Part shown: in pieces, positions 42,963-51,764 of the stretch
How positions within the stretch are numbered: the first letter of the stretch is position 1
Layout of the letters: every line of letters starts with the position of its first letter
DNA from: Streptomyces sp. NWU339
GTDB taxonomy: Bacteria > Actinomycetota > Actinomycetes > Streptomycetales > Streptomycetaceae
Assembly: GCF_003143855.1 (NCBI RefSeq)
Contig: NZ_QFRK01000003.1
Span: 36,734-100,733, forward strand
Length of the DNA stretch: 64,000 bases
Direction: 5' to 3'
Program-made: the position numbers and the translations under genes
Notes under the pieces: generated by a model
Databases searched by the model: none
Seen by the model: the letters and a program-made list of their open reading frames with translations, nothing else
Told to the model about the DNA's origin: nothing

Positions 42963-43147
42963 GCACTCGGCCCTATCCACATGTGGGCGCGCGTCGGCGC
43001 AGCGCGGGCGGAGCGGGCCGAAGGCAGGAGCGGCGCCCGGAGCGGAGCCGGGAAGCGCGCCCGGCGGAGCGGAGCGCAGCCGGGGCTTGAACCCGTAGAG
43101 AAAGTTGTAACTCAGTCTGTGGTGCGGGGCTTGTGCGGCGTTCGCTG

Positions 43148-43468
43148 TCATGCGTCGAGTGGTTCCGCGCCGTGTGCTTGTGCGATGGCGTCGATGCGGT
43201 GGGCCAGGTCGAAGTCGGCGGCCGTCAGCCTGTGGCCGGCATCGTGCGTCGTGATGCCGAATCTGACCCGGTCCCATCGCAGGTCGATGTCAGCGTGGTG
43301 GCCGATGAGGCGTTCGATGTCTGCGACGTGCACGATCATTGCGACGCCGCCGTGGTAGCGGATGCCGAAGGTGCGTGTGATCTCGTTGCCGTCGCGTCGC
43401 CAACCGGGGGCGTCCCGCAGGGCCGCCTCGATCTTGTCCTCGCTCAGCGGCACTGGTGCCTCTGCCAT
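43148..43468 (-). CDS. 4a-hydroxytetrahydrobiopterin (pterin-4a-carbinolamine) dehydratase
   Basis: 106 residues from MAEAPVPLSEDKIEAALRDA. It dehydrates 4a-hydroxy-tetrahydropterin to quinonoid dihydropterin, recycling the cofactor of aromatic amino acid hydroxylases. The family signature with paired histidines and a tryptophan is complete: IGHHADIDLRWDRV, followed by the TTHDAGHRLTAADFDLAHRI end with the third conserved histidine. GAGGAGAG precedes the start, which comes three bases after the stop of the upstream regulator, so the two genes are coupled. No pterin-dependent hydroxylase is in the window. Confidence 0.92.
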   Translation of the reverse strand: MAEAPVPLSEDKIEAALRDAPGWRRDGNEITRTFGIRYHGGVAMIVHVADIERLIGHHADIDLRWDRVRFGITTHDAGHRLTAADFDLAHRIDAIAQAHGAEPLDA

Positions 43469-43470
43469 GC

Positions 43471-44733
43471 TCAGCTCTCCTCGGTCACGGGCGCCAGGGC
43501 GTCCCGAAGGTCCCGGCCGACGGGGGCATCCTGCCATGGCTGCATGGCCTGCTGGAGAGTAAGCAGCTCTCTGCGCATCCGAGCGGATCCGGTCTCCGCG
43601 GCGATGCCGATGGCGGCCTGCGCGATCTCCAACGCCTGGTCGGGAGCGCCGGCGTGGGCCGCGGCCGTGGCATGGCGCGCGAGGTACACACCTCGGTCCC
43701 GCCGAGCCGTCTCAGGGATCAGGGTGAGGATCTGGTCCCAGAGTGCCACTGCCTCCTGACCGAGCCCCAGCCGCCCGTAGCAGGTTGCGCGTTGCACCTC
43801 CAGGTAGCCCGGCGTACGGCGGCAGGCGTTCCCCCAAGGAAGGTCGTCGTCCACGCGCGAGAGCAGGCCGTCCGCCTGGTCGATGAGCCGGTCGACGGTG
43901 TTGCGGTCGCCGGTGAGGCTGGCACCGTGGGCCTGCTGCTGCATGGCCATGATGCGTACCTTTGGTACCAGGAGGTGCGAGTCCTCGAGTACGGCTTCGC
44001 ACAGGTCGGCCACCGCGTGTCCGTCTCCGAGATCGGTTCGGACCTGAGCCTGGTTGACCAGGGCGTAGCCGACGAGGTGTGGCTCCCGGGAGCGTACGGC
44101 GATCTCATGGGTGACGCCGCGCCAGAAGGCAGCGCCGTGCATGTCACCGGCGTCCTGGTACAGCCACCCGACCAGGGCCGCGTAGGCGGCACCGACCCGA
44201 AGCAGGCCGCGTCGGGTCTCGCCCTTCGCCGAGCGGACCAGCTTGTCGATGAGCTGGTATTGAGCGGAGACGGTGCCGATGAGGTCGTGGGGGCCGAGGA
44301 ACATGTCGGCCCGGTAGTGCCCTTCGAGTTGCTGCTGAAAGTAGTCGATCAGGGCCGGGTCGACGTACTGCGAGGCGACCGGGCCGGGGACGAGCGCGGC
44401 AGCGGTGACGGAGACGAACGTGCGGCGTTTCACCTGCTCCTCCTGATGTTCCGGCCGGATCCACCCGGGCGGTGTGGTGAAGCCCAGATCTTCCGGCCAG
44501 CGGCCGAGCGCATCGTGGATGACGATGGCGGTCTCTTCGGGCGGCCACCCGGGGCGTTCACCTTCCCACCGCCGCCACGTACGCGCCGAGACCGTGAAGT
44601 GGCGGTCGTCCAGCAGCCGTTGACCATGTTCAGTGATTCGGGTGGCGGCTTGCTCGACGGTGCGCCAGCCCACCCGCAGCCTCGCCGCCCGCAGTGCGTC
44701 GTTGCGACCCATGCGCCCAGTCTGTGGTGTCAT
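43471..44733 (-). CDS. HTH regulator with TPR-like C-terminus
   Basis: 420 residues from an ATG at 44733 with GGAGGTGA six bases upstream. The N-terminal 75 residues hold an HTH-like segment (NDALRAARLRVGWRTVEQAA then SARTWRRWEGERPGWPP). The rest is a series of helical pairs of TPR type (GLLRVGAAYAALVGWLYQDA, VGYALVNQAQVRTDLGDG, AVALWDQILTLIPETARRD, HAGAPDQALEIAQAAIG). Streptomyces has many such regulators, often beside small genes they control through a peptide or metabolite. It is divergent from the gene at 44825 and coupled to the pterin dehydratase. Confidence 0.82.
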   Translation of the reverse strand: MTPQTGRMGRNDALRAARLRVGWRTVEQAATRITEHGQRLLDDRHFTVSARTWRRWEGERPGWPPEETAIVIHDALGRWPEDLGFTTPPGWIRPEHQEEQVKRRTFVSVTAAALVPGPVASQYVDPALIDYFQQQLEGHYRADMFLGPHDLIGTVSAQYQLIDKLVRSAKGETRRGLLRVGAAYAALVGWLYQDAGDMHGAAFWRGVTHEIAVRSREPHLVGYALVNQAQVRTDLGDGHAVADLCEAVLEDSHLLVPKVRIMAMQQQAHGASLTGDRNTVDRLIDQADGLLSRVDDDLPWGNACRRTPGYLEVQRATCYGRLGLGQEAVALWDQILTLIPETARRDRGVYLARHATAAAHAGAPDQALEIAQAAIGIAAETGSARMRRELLTLQQAMQPWQDAPVGRDLRDALAPVTEES

Positions 44734-44824
44734 TACGCTCACCTCCGGCCATGGCCGCGCTGTGGCCGCGCATGGCCACGGCACGGCCTGGGTCCCTGCC
44801 TGTCTGCTCACTCATCATCGCGGT

Positions 44825-45439
44825 GTGACTACAGAACGTGCAGGAGAAGCGGCGCAAGCGCCCAGGGTGAGCTCGCAAGATGATCTGATGCCGGTCGAGA
44901 CGGGGCTCGGCGTGATCGAGTGCTGCGCTGCCGACCGCCGACTGGCCACCGAGCACTGGCTGCTGTCCGCGCATCCTTCCCCCGGCCGGGCCCGTGCGGA
45001 GTGGCAGGAGCAGGGCCTCACGCTGCTTCCCCTCGGCGCGTTGTTCTCGGCGGTACGGATTCCGGGACGCCTCGTGAACGCGGTGGCCGAGACCGCCGAT
45101 CCCGGAGAGGTCGACACCTTCCTCGACGAGGCACTGCGGGGCGGTCCGGTCATCTGCGACCCGCACGGCCCCCGGTACTACGCCCTCGTTCCCGCCGGGA
45201 TGCCCAGGACGTGGCGCGCGGCGGTGGACGACTGGCACACGCAGGACGTGGACTGCCTCGGTCGGGGCACCTACCTCGGAGTGCCGCGTCCTGACCTCGT
45301 CGACTTCCCGGAGCGCGGGGCCGCCTCCTACTGGTCTGTCCCGATGCCGTCGCCGACCGCACTCTGCCCGCCGCTGAGCGTGGCACGACTGATCGCGGCC
45401 GGGGCGCATCGCATGACCGAAGACACAGAGATGATCTGA
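44825..45439 (+). CDS. Conserved hypothetical, primase/polymerase-N-like fold
   Basis: 204 residues from a GTG at 44825. There is no clear ribosome binding site, so it may be leaderless. Segments such as HWLLSAHPSPGRARAEWQEQ, LGALFSAVRIPGRLVNAVAE and GGPVICDPHGPRYYALVPAG resemble the N-terminal domain of bifunctional primase/polymerase-like proteins, but no catalytic acidic set is evident. It pairs with the divergent HTH regulator 91 bases away, an arrangement common in Streptomyces. It ends 62 bases before a tRNA-Gly scar. Function unknown. Confidence 0.62.
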   Translation: MTTERAGEAAQAPRVSSQDDLMPVETGLGVIECCAADRRLATEHWLLSAHPSPGRARAEWQEQGLTLLPLGALFSAVRIPGRLVNAVAETADPGEVDTFLDEALRGGPVICDPHGPRYYALVPAGMPRTWRAAVDDWHTQDVDCLGRGTYLGVPRPDLVDFPERGAASYWSVPMPSPTALCPPLSVARLIAAGAHRMTEDTEMI

Positions 45440-45501
45440 GTGGCGAGGGGAGTGCGAGGCACGCTTCTGACACGCCCCGCCCGATCATCAGCGGACAGCA
45501 G

Positions 45502-45710
45502 AAAGGCCCGGGTCTTTGACCTGGGCCTTCTTCGTGGAGCGGGTGACGAGAATCGAACTCGCGCTCTCAGCTTGGGAAGCGACGGTGCTTGCGCGGCCAG
45601 ATGGGCGCTGACCTGTGTCGATTCGCTGCGCTGACGCTGTTTCATGGGTCTGGTCGCACCGCTGTTGACCGTGGTTGTCCGCCCTTACGGGCACGGACGG
45701 GGCACGGCCT
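45502..45710 (-). repeat. tRNA-Gly(CCC) 3'-half scar 5 with terminator and arm
   Basis: 45535-45580 is a clean 3' half of tRNA-Gly(CCC) on the minus strand from acceptor CCCGCTCCA through an unaltered T-arm to the anticodon loop. 45503-45531 is its terminator (AAGGCCCGGGTC pairing with GACCTGGGCCTT). The right arm to about 45710 (GACGGTGCTTG, then GGTCGCACCGCTGTTGACCG and CACGGACGGGGCACGGCCTC) closely resembles the arms at 55.5 and 62.6 kb. No 5' half of the tRNA is present. No gene from 45711 to 45833. Confidence 0.85.
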
Positions 45711-45833
45711 CGAACTGTGCCGCTCGGCATTCCCCTCTTGCTGGTGGAGAGCTGTACCGGCGGCACGTCGACAGTCGCCCCCGGCCGTCACGGCGATCGT
45801 CACGGCCTCAGGCTTCCGCATCCTCGGGTGCGG

Positions 45834-47300
45834 TCACCACCGGGTGAGCAGCAGGTGGTTGAGGAGCAGGGCGAGCAGCGCCTGGGCGGTGAGCCAAGCG
45901 CGGACGGGGGGCCCTCCTGCTCGTGGGGGTCCCCCCTGTTCGAGCAAAGTCGAGAACTTGGGGGAGGAGCCGGAAGCTCGGGGGAGGGTGAGGAACGCGC
46001 ACGCCGGGAGCAGCCACAGGGTGAAGGGCAGCCAGATGCGTTCCGTCTCCGCCTTGCTCATGCCGGACAGGTCGGCGATCAGCAGGGCGATGAGGGCGGC
46101 GGACACGAGGAGGGCGAGGCGGGCCTCGGCCGCCTGGCCGGTGCCACCGCGACGGCGCCGGAGGAGCACCGCACCGGTCCGCCGCAGGCCCGCCGCTGTC
46201 GCCAGGCCCGTGACGAGCACCGTGCAGGCGAGGTTGGCCCACACCCAGTAGCCGTAGGGGCGGATGCCGCCCACGCCCTGGTGGTAGCGCGTGACCAGCA
46301 GGCGGTACGCCTCCCACCAGTCGAACCCGGCGAGCGTGAACGCCGTCGGGACCACCGCCAGTCCGGCGAGCAGGGGCACCAGCAGGGCGGGGCGCCCCCG
46401 GATCCCGTGCCGGCCGAGCACCATGACCGCCGCCGCGATCAGCGCGACGAGCGTGAGGCCGTACGACAGGTAGCAGGCCAGGCCGAACAGCAGCCCGGAC
46501 GCCCCCGCCCACCACGGGGACCGCCCGGTGACCGCCAGGGCGAGCAGCGCCACCGCCCACGCGGCCACCGCCGCGAAGTACGCGTCGGCCGAGGTGCCCA
46601 TCCACACGGCGGCCGGGGCCAGGACGACGAAGGGCGCCGCCCCTCGCGCGAGTCTCTCGCCGGCCAGGGCGCGGACCGCGACCAGCACGGCCACGCAGGC
46701 CGTCGCCCCGACGGTGATGCACCACATCCCGGCCCAGCCCCCGCCCCGCAGCCCGATCCGGTCGAGCAGGACGAAGGTGAGCGTGGCCGCGGGCGGGTGG
46801 CCGGCGATGTGGGCGGGCCAGTGGTCGGGGGAGCCGAGCAGGATGTGCCGGGTGAAGCCCCGCAGTGCCGCCGGGATGTCGTGGAAGCGGTCGATGACCT
46901 GGAGGTACTCGTGGGGGGTGGTGAGCCGGCCGGCGATGCCCCGCTGCCAGCCGTCGACCAGGGCGAGGGAGCAGGTCCACGCCGTGGCCGTGCCCCACGT
47001 CAGGGGCAGCAGGGCCCGCCAGGGGAGACGGGCCGCGAGGACGGGGCCGTACGCCACGGTGGCGATCGCCACCAGGACGGCCGCCGGAGTGCCGGGGCCG
47101 AGGTGGGGGTTCCAGGACGCCAGCAGGGGCGGCCAGTCGGCGAACAGCGTACGGCTGGTCCCCTGGATGTGGCGGCCGACCAGCACGGCCGTCGTCACGA
47201 GCAGCACGGCGGCCCCGGCCGCGCACAGGTCACGGCCCGGGCCACGGGGCACGCCGGAGTGCTCGGTGCCGGGCTCGGTGGAGGGCAGGGGGCGGATCAC
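45834..47300 (-). CDS. Polytopic membrane protein, GT-C-glycosyltransferase-like
   Basis: 488 residues from a GTG at 47300 with about eleven to twelve hydrophobic helices, for example LCAAGAAVLLVTTAVLVG, ALLALAVTGRSPWWAGASGL and LALLVSAALIALLIADLSG. The first loop contains TSRTLFADWPPLLASW and histidines (DRFHDI, DHWPAHIAGHPPAA). The shape is that of lipid-linked sugar transferases of the GT-C type, but no DxD or family-specific motif is certain. A short repetitive element has entered the 3' part of the gene (45914-45987), which adds the SGSSPKFSTLLEQGG stretch. It is divergent from the oxidoreductase gene, 113 bases apart. Confidence 0.72.
   Translation of the reverse strand: MIRPLPSTEPGTEHSGVPRGPGRDLCAAGAAVLLVTTAVLVGRHIQGTSRTLFADWPPLLASWNPHLGPGTPAAVLVAIATVAYGPVLAARLPWRALLPLTWGTATAWTCSLALVDGWQRGIAGRLTTPHEYLQVIDRFHDIPAALRGFTRHILLGSPDHWPAHIAGHPPAATLTFVLLDRIGLRGGGWAGMWCITVGATACVAVLVAVRALAGERLARGAAPFVVLAPAAVWMGTSADAYFAAVAAWAVALLALAVTGRSPWWAGASGLLFGLACYLSYGLTLVALIAAAVMVLGRHGIRGRPALLVPLLAGLAVVPTAFTLAGFDWWEAYRLLVTRYHQGVGGIRPYGYWVWANLACTVLVTGLATAAGLRRTGAVLLRRRRGGTGQAAEARLALLVSAALIALLIADLSGMSKAETERIWLPFTLWLLPACAFLTLPRASGSSPKFSTLLEQGGPPRAGGPPVRAWLTAQALLALLLNHLLLTRW
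45914..45987. repeat. Small palindromic Streptomyces-type repeat inside a gene
   Basis: The sequence has GTGGGGGTCCCCCCTGTTCG and then GAGAACTTGGGGGAGG, a G/C palindrome with the GGGGGTCCCCCC core and a TTCGAGCAAAGTCGAGAA centre. Short elements of this form are scattered through Streptomyces genomes, usually between genes. Here the element is read in frame as part of the C-terminal region of the polytopic membrane protein. Confidence 0.7.
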
Positions 47301-47413
47301 ACCGGAACGCTAGGCCGCCCGGCCGGTCCCGGACCGCCGTTCGGGCCAGGTGTCAGCGTTTCGTCAGGGGCCGCTCACCCTTTCGCGGGGTGGTCGCGGC
47401 CTACCGTCGGGAC

Positions 47414-48649
47414 ATGCGCGACCCCGACGCCCCACGGCTTCCCTCCTCGCCCGGTTTCTGGCGCAGCCCCCTGCGCGGTCCCTGGTTCACCTCGGTGCTG
47501 GGCCTCGTCCTGCTCGCCGGCATCACCGTGCTGTTCGTGACGGGCCTGGTCTCGTACGCCGCTTACAACCCCGATCTGTCGCCCGTGAACGACAAGACGC
47601 CGGACAAGGGGATCCTCGGCTTCTACCTCTTCGCCTGGCCGACGGACCCGCACTGGCTGTACCGGCTCAACCAGGGCGTCCACGTCACCCTCGGCATCAC
47701 CCTGATCCCCGTCCTGCTCGCCAAGCTGTGGTCCGTGGTGCCGAGGCTGTTCGCGCTGCCGCCGGCCCGCTCGCTCGCGCACGCCCTGGAGCGGATCTCG
47801 CTGCTGCTCCTGGTGGGCGGCGCGCTGTTCCAGTTCGTGACCGGTGTGCTCAACATCCAGCTCGACTACGTCTTCCCCGGCTCCTTCTACCGGCTGCACT
47901 TCTACGGGGCGTGGGTGTTCTTCGCCGCGTTCGTCGTCCACGTGTTGCTGAAGATGCCCACGGCGCTGCGCAATCTGCGGCACCTGCGGGAGGAGAAGGA
48001 CGACCTGGTGTCCCCGCGCCCCGCCGAGCCGACCTTCTCCCGGCGGGGCGCCCTGTGGTTCGTCGGGGGAGGCTCGCTGCTGCTGTTCGCCACCACGGTG
48101 GGGCAGAACTTCGACGGTCCGCTGCGGCGCACCGCCCTCCTCGCACCGCACGGCGGCGCCGATCCCGGCAGTGGCCCGAACGGCTTCCAGATCAACAAGA
48201 CCGCCGCGTACGCCGGGATCGACGCGGCGGAGACGGGCCGGGACGTGTGGCGGCTCGTCGTCACGGGACGTACGGGCACCGTCCGCCTCCGCCGGGACGA
48301 ACTGCTCCGGCTCCCCCAGTACAGCGCGGCGTTGCCCATCGCCTGCGTGGAGGGCTGGTCGACGTCGGACCAGTGGTGGCGCGGGGTGCGGCTGCGCGAC
48401 CTCGCCGCGCTCGTCGGGTACGACGACCCGCCGGACGTGTTCGTCGAGTCCCTCCAGCGCAGCGGCGCCTTCCGGGAAGCCGCCCTGCGCGCCAACCAGG
48501 TCGCCGACCCGCGTTCCCTGCTCGCCCTGTACGTCAACGGCGAGGAGCTGTCCCCCGACCACGGCCACCCGGCGCGGATCATCGTGCCCGCCGCGCCCGG
48601 TGTGCTCAACACCAAATGGGTGGCCCGGATGACGTTCGGAGACCTGTGA
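47414..48649 (+). CDS. Cytochrome-b/molybdopterin-dependent oxidoreductase fusion
   Basis: 411 residues. The N-terminal half has about four membrane helices with histidines placed as in cytochrome b561-like subunits (GVHVTLGITLIPVLLA, FYRLHFYGAWVFFAAF and VHVLL). The C-terminal half is a sulfite-oxidase-type molybdopterin domain: WRLVVTGRTGTVRLRRDELL, the probable molybdenum-ligand cysteine C311 in PIACVEGWST and LSPDHGHPARIIVPA. Substrate is not known for this actinobacterial group; the fusion implies electrons pass directly between Mo centre and membrane heme. The start ATG at 47414 has only a weak site. Followed at once by a small membrane protein. Confidence 0.87.
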   Translation: MRDPDAPRLPSSPGFWRSPLRGPWFTSVLGLVLLAGITVLFVTGLVSYAAYNPDLSPVNDKTPDKGILGFYLFAWPTDPHWLYRLNQGVHVTLGITLIPVLLAKLWSVVPRLFALPPARSLAHALERISLLLLVGGALFQFVTGVLNIQLDYVFPGSFYRLHFYGAWVFFAAFVVHVLLKMPTALRNLRHLREEKDDLVSPRPAEPTFSRRGALWFVGGGSLLLFATTVGQNFDGPLRRTALLAPHGGADPGSGPNGFQINKTAAYAGIDAAETGRDVWRLVVTGRTGTVRLRRDELLRLPQYSAALPIACVEGWSTSDQWWRGVRLRDLAALVGYDDPPDVFVESLQRSGAFREAALRANQVADPRSLLALYVNGEELSPDHGHPARIIVPAAPGVLNTKWVARMTFGDL

Positions 48650-49122
48650 TGCGTTTGCGGCTTCCTCGGCTTCCGCGGCTTTTGCGCTTTCCGGTCGGCA
48701 GCCCCCTGCAACTCCTGCTGCTCGCCTGCTCGTTCGCGCTCGCCGCCTACGCGGGGGTGCGGCTGCTCGCGGACGACTGGTTCGGCGTGGCGCTGTGGTT
48801 CGTGGGGGCGGCGCTGCTGCACGACCTCGTGCTGCTGCCCCTGTACACGGTCGCGGACCGGGCGGTCGTACGGGGGCTCGGTGCGGTCCGGCGCCGGGAG
48901 TGGGTGCCGTACGTGCGCGTACCGGCGGCCCTCTCCGGGCTGCTCCTCCTCGTGTGGTTCCCGTTGATCAGCGGGAGGGTGGAGCAGCGCTACCGAATCG
49001 GCACCGGGCTGTCGACGGACGTGTTCCTCGCTCGCTGGCTGCTGATCACCGCCGTCCTCTTCGGCGGCGCGGCGCTGCTGCTGACGCTGCGGCTGCTGCG
49101 GCTGCGCAGGACGGCGGCGTAG
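48649..49122 (+). CDS. Small polytopic membrane protein
   Basis: 157 residues, beginning MRLRLPRLPRLLRFPVG from a short ARG/LEU repeat (GGCTTCC-type DNA). Four hydrophobic segments follow (LLLACSFALAAYAGVRLLA; ALWFVGAALLHDLVLLPLY; PAALSGLLLLVWFPLI; LLITAVLFGGAALLLTLRLL). Its ATG shares a base with the TGA of the oxidoreductase gene, so translation is coupled and it probably serves that membrane enzyme, for example in assembly. No family name assigned. Confidence 0.75.
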   Translation: MRLRLPRLPRLLRFPVGSPLQLLLLACSFALAAYAGVRLLADDWFGVALWFVGAALLHDLVLLPLYTVADRAVVRGLGAVRRREWVPYVRVPAALSGLLLLVWFPLISGRVEQRYRIGTGLSTDVFLARWLLITAVLFGGAALLLTLRLLRLRRTAA

Positions 49123-49248
49123 GGGCCGGCAGTCGCCAGGGCGAGGGCGGTGGTGGGCGGGGGGCTCATCGGGGTGTGGCCGGGGCGGAGTCGGCCCCGC
49201 GACGGGCCGGGGCCGAGGGGGAGTCCGGTCGTTCGGTGGGGAGTCCGG

Positions 49249-49905
49249 TCAGTCGTTCGGTGGGTCGGCCCCCGTGACCGGCCGCGCATCCGGCCCCGCG
49301 ACCGCCGTGCACCGGGCCAGCCGTGCCGCGAAGCGGCCGTGCGGGGCCAGGGCGGCGACGGCGTGGGCGTCGGCGGCGGTGTCGACGTCGCGCAGGGGCG
49401 GCAGGTCGCGCACCCGCAGACCGGCGGTGAGGAGCCGGTTCCGTTGGGCCGTTCCCGTCACCGGGGTCGACATGGGCACGCCCCGCAGCAGGGCGGGGTC
49501 GGGGCGTGCCAGGCCGAGGGCCCAGAAGCCGCCGTCCTCGGCCGGGCCGAAGTGGGCGTCGCAGTCGGCGAAGTCCACGGTGAGCAGCTTCGGCGTCACT
49601 TGCGGGGTGTCCATGCCGATGAGCAGGGCAGGGCCGTCGCAGCACGCGAAGGCGTCCGCCAGCCGCTCGTCCAGCCCGCCCGCACACTGCGGTACGACGT
49701 CGAAGCCGGGCGGCAGCCAGGGGCCGGGGGTGCCGTCGAGGACGAGCACGCGCCGGGAGGCAGGTGCGGCCGCCACGGCGTGCAGGGTGTCCGCGAGGGC
49801 CGCCTCGGCCAGCTCCGCCGCCTGACCAGGCGTGAACGGCGGGGTGAGCCGGGTCTTGACCCGGCCCGGCCGCGGCTCCTTGGCGATGACGAGGATCGTG
49901 GTCAA
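49249..49905 (-). CDS. DUF2064/TIGR04282-type glycosyltransferase-like protein
   Basis: 218 residues from a TTG at 49905 that is supported by AGGAGG ten bases upstream and by overlapping the stop of the previous gene. The opening TILVIAKEPRPGRVKTRLTP and later PALLIGMDTPQVTP and FGPAEDGGFWALGLARPD are the hallmarks of the DUF2064 family, a nucleotidyl/glycosyltransferase-A fold whose relatives are linked to arsenosugar and lipid-sugar pathways. In Streptomyces it sits with a GT2 and a nucleotide-sugar epimerase as here. The last 25 residues after VAGPDARPVTG are variable. Activity not established. Confidence 0.87.
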   Translation of the reverse strand: MTTILVIAKEPRPGRVKTRLTPPFTPGQAAELAEAALADTLHAVAAAPASRRVLVLDGTPGPWLPPGFDVVPQCAGGLDERLADAFACCDGPALLIGMDTPQVTPKLLTVDFADCDAHFGPAEDGGFWALGLARPDPALLRGVPMSTPVTGTAQRNRLLTAGLRVRDLPPLRDVDTAADAHAVAALAPHGRFAARLARCTAVAGPDARPVTGADPPND

Positions 49906-50597
49906 CGGACGGTTCCTCCTCCGTGCACGGGAGGTTCGTTCAACACGCGGCTCATGTCCCGTACGGCCTGCCAGGTGCCGCGCCAGGTGCCCGTCACCTT
50001 CGAGGCACCGGTGCGCGGCAGGTACGGCACGTCGTGCTCGGCGATCCGCCAGCCGGCGTCGGCCGCGCGGACGACCATCTGGAGCGGATAGCCGCTGCGC
50101 CGGTCGGTGAGGCCGAGGGCGAGCAGGGGCTCGCGGCGGGCGGCGCGCAAGGGACCGAGGTCGTGCAGGCGCAGCCCGGTGCGGCGGCGCAGCATCCGCG
50201 CGAGTGCGAGGTTGCCGGCGCGGGCGTGCGCGGGCCACGCGCCCCGGCCCCGCGGACGCCGGCGGCCGAGCACCAGGTCGGCCTCGCCGTCCCGGACCTC
50301 GCGGACGAAGGGGACGAGGAGCGACGGGTCGAGGGAGGCGTCGCCGTCGCAGAAGCACACCACGTCGGCGGTGGCGGCGGTCAGCCCGGAGTGGCAGGCG
50401 GCGCCGAAGCCCCGGAGCGGCTCGTGCACGACGGTCGCGCCGCACGCGCGGGCGACCTCGGCCGAGCCGTCGGTGGAACCGTTGTCGACGACGAGCGCGC
50501 GCCAGCCCGGCGGGATCCGTTCGAGCACCCAGGGAAGGGCCTCGGCCTCGTTCAGGCAGGGCAGCACCACGTCGACGTCCGAAGGAGCCGTCGTCAC
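49902..50597 (-). CDS. Family 2 glycosyltransferase (dolichyl-phosphate-mannose-synthase-like)
   Basis: 231 residues from a GTG at 50597. It has the GT-A start DVVLPCLNEAEALPWVLERI, the first acidic site in LVVDNGSTDGSAEVA and the metal-binding CFCDGDASLDPSLL. A later GYPLQMVVRAADAGWRIAEH and VPYLPRTGASKVTGTWRG follow, matching bacterial lipid-phosphate sugar transferases. No membrane helices are attached. It is translated together with the DUF2064 gene (four-base overlap) and follows an epimerase gene, so it likely transfers an activated sugar to a lipid carrier. Confidence 0.88.
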   Translation of the reverse strand: MTTAPSDVDVVLPCLNEAEALPWVLERIPPGWRALVVDNGSTDGSAEVARACGATVVHEPLRGFGAACHSGLTAATADVVCFCDGDASLDPSLLVPFVREVRDGEADLVLGRRRPRGRGAWPAHARAGNLALARMLRRRTGLRLHDLGPLRAARREPLLALGLTDRRSGYPLQMVVRAADAGWRIAEHDVPYLPRTGASKVTGTWRGTWQAVRDMSRVLNEPPVHGGGTVR

Positions 50598-50762
50598 GGT
50601 CGTACCCTACGGGTGCGAACCGGGCATACCGGACTTCCGCTCCTTGTGAAACGCGGGCCTTCGGAGCCAGGGTGGCGTTCGGGGGATCGTGCAGGCGCAC
50701 CAGGGCCGGGCCGCCGTACGCGACGTTCCCGGCGGTCGCCGCTTCGAGGTGGTGCCGCGGTC

Positions 50763-51764
50763 CTACGCCCCCCGCGTTCCGGCCCGCGCGAACTCCGTCA
50801 TGCCTTCCTCGAAACCGACCTCCGGCCTCCACCCCAGCCCGGCCCGCAGCCGCGACGAGTCCGCGGTGATGTGCCGTACGTCCCCGAGCCGGTACTCGCC
50901 GGTGACGACCGGCTCGGGCCCGCCGTAGGCGGCGGCCAGCGCCCGTGCCATCTCGCCGACGGTGTGCGGTTCACCGCTGCCGGTGTTGTACGCCGTGAGC
51001 ACGCCCCGGGCGGCCTCTGCCTCCAGTGCCACCGCGTTGGCCGCCGACACGTCCCGGACGTGCACGAAGTCCCTCAGCTGCCGCCCGTCCTCGAACACAC
51101 GCGGTGCCTCACCCCGGGCGAGCGCCGAGCGGAAGAAGGAGGCGACACCGGCGTACGGGGTGTCGCGGGGCATTCCGGGGCCGTACACGTTGTGGTAGCG
51201 CAGCGACACCGCCGACCCGCCGGTGCAGCGGGCCCAGGCGGCGGCCAGGTGCTCCTGGGCGAGCTTGGTCGCCGCGTACACGTTCCGGGGGTCGGCCGGG
51301 GCGTCCTCGCCGACCGGGCCGGGGGAGAGGCCGTGCCCGCACACCGGGCAGGCGGGATCGAACCGGCCCGCGTCGAGGTCGGCGACGGCACGCGGCCCGG
51401 GCCGTACGACCCCGTGCCGCGGGCACTCGTACCGCCCCTCCCCGTAGACGACCATCGACCCGGCCAGCACGAGGCGCCCGACGTCGGCCTCCGCCATGGC
51501 GGCGAGCAGCACGGCGGTGCCCAGGTCGTTGCGCGAGACGTACTCCGCCGCGTCGGCGACCCCGTCGCCGAGCCCGACCATCGCGGCCTGGTGGCACACG
51601 GCGTCCACACCGGACAGGGCGCGGCCGACGGCAGCCGGGTCCCGCACGTCGGCGCCGGGATCCTCCCGCACGTCGAACACGAGCGGCTCGTGTCCGCGCT
51701 CCCGGAGCGCGGCGACGACACGGGACCCGATGAACCCGGCACCGCCGGTGACCAGTACGCGCAT
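50763..51764 (-). CDS. NAD-dependent nucleotide-sugar epimerase/dehydratase
   Basis: 333 residues. The extended SDR fold is clear: VLVTGGAGFIGSRVVAAL (NAD-binding glycines at 7-13), LVLAGSMVVYGEG with the catalytic serine and NVYAATKLAQE with the YxxxK pair. The NVYGPGMPRD and VRDVSAANAVAL segments follow. An insert between the serine and the tyrosine holds cysteines (YECPRHG and ACPVCGHG), a feature of the actinobacterial group. Likely interconverts UDP- or TDP-sugars for the glycosyltransferases downstream. It begins the minus-strand sugar operon; 165 bases separate it from the GT2. Confidence 0.9.
   Translation of the reverse strand: MRVLVTGGAGFIGSRVVAALRERGHEPLVFDVREDPGADVRDPAAVGRALSGVDAVCHQAAMVGLGDGVADAAEYVSRNDLGTAVLLAAMAEADVGRLVLAGSMVVYGEGRYECPRHGVVRPGPRAVADLDAGRFDPACPVCGHGLSPGPVGEDAPADPRNVYAATKLAQEHLAAAWARCTGGSAVSLRYHNVYGPGMPRDTPYAGVASFFRSALARGEAPRVFEDGRQLRDFVHVRDVSAANAVALEAEAARGVLTAYNTGSGEPHTVGEMARALAAAYGGPEPVVTGEYRLGDVRHITADSSRLRAGLGWRPEVGFEEGMTEFARAGTRGA

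Noticed and set aside
45535..45580. Functional tRNA-Gly gene
   Set aside because: Only the 3' half exists; the bases that should pair with the acceptor stem and form the D-arm are missing. The same holds for the other Gly, Arg and Ser copies.
45488..45766. Small open frames read through the tRNA scars (also at 32.7, 35.8, 55.1 and 62.4 kb)
   Set aside because: Their shared peptides, such as ASSILVTRS, come from the tRNA half and terminator and are not proteins.
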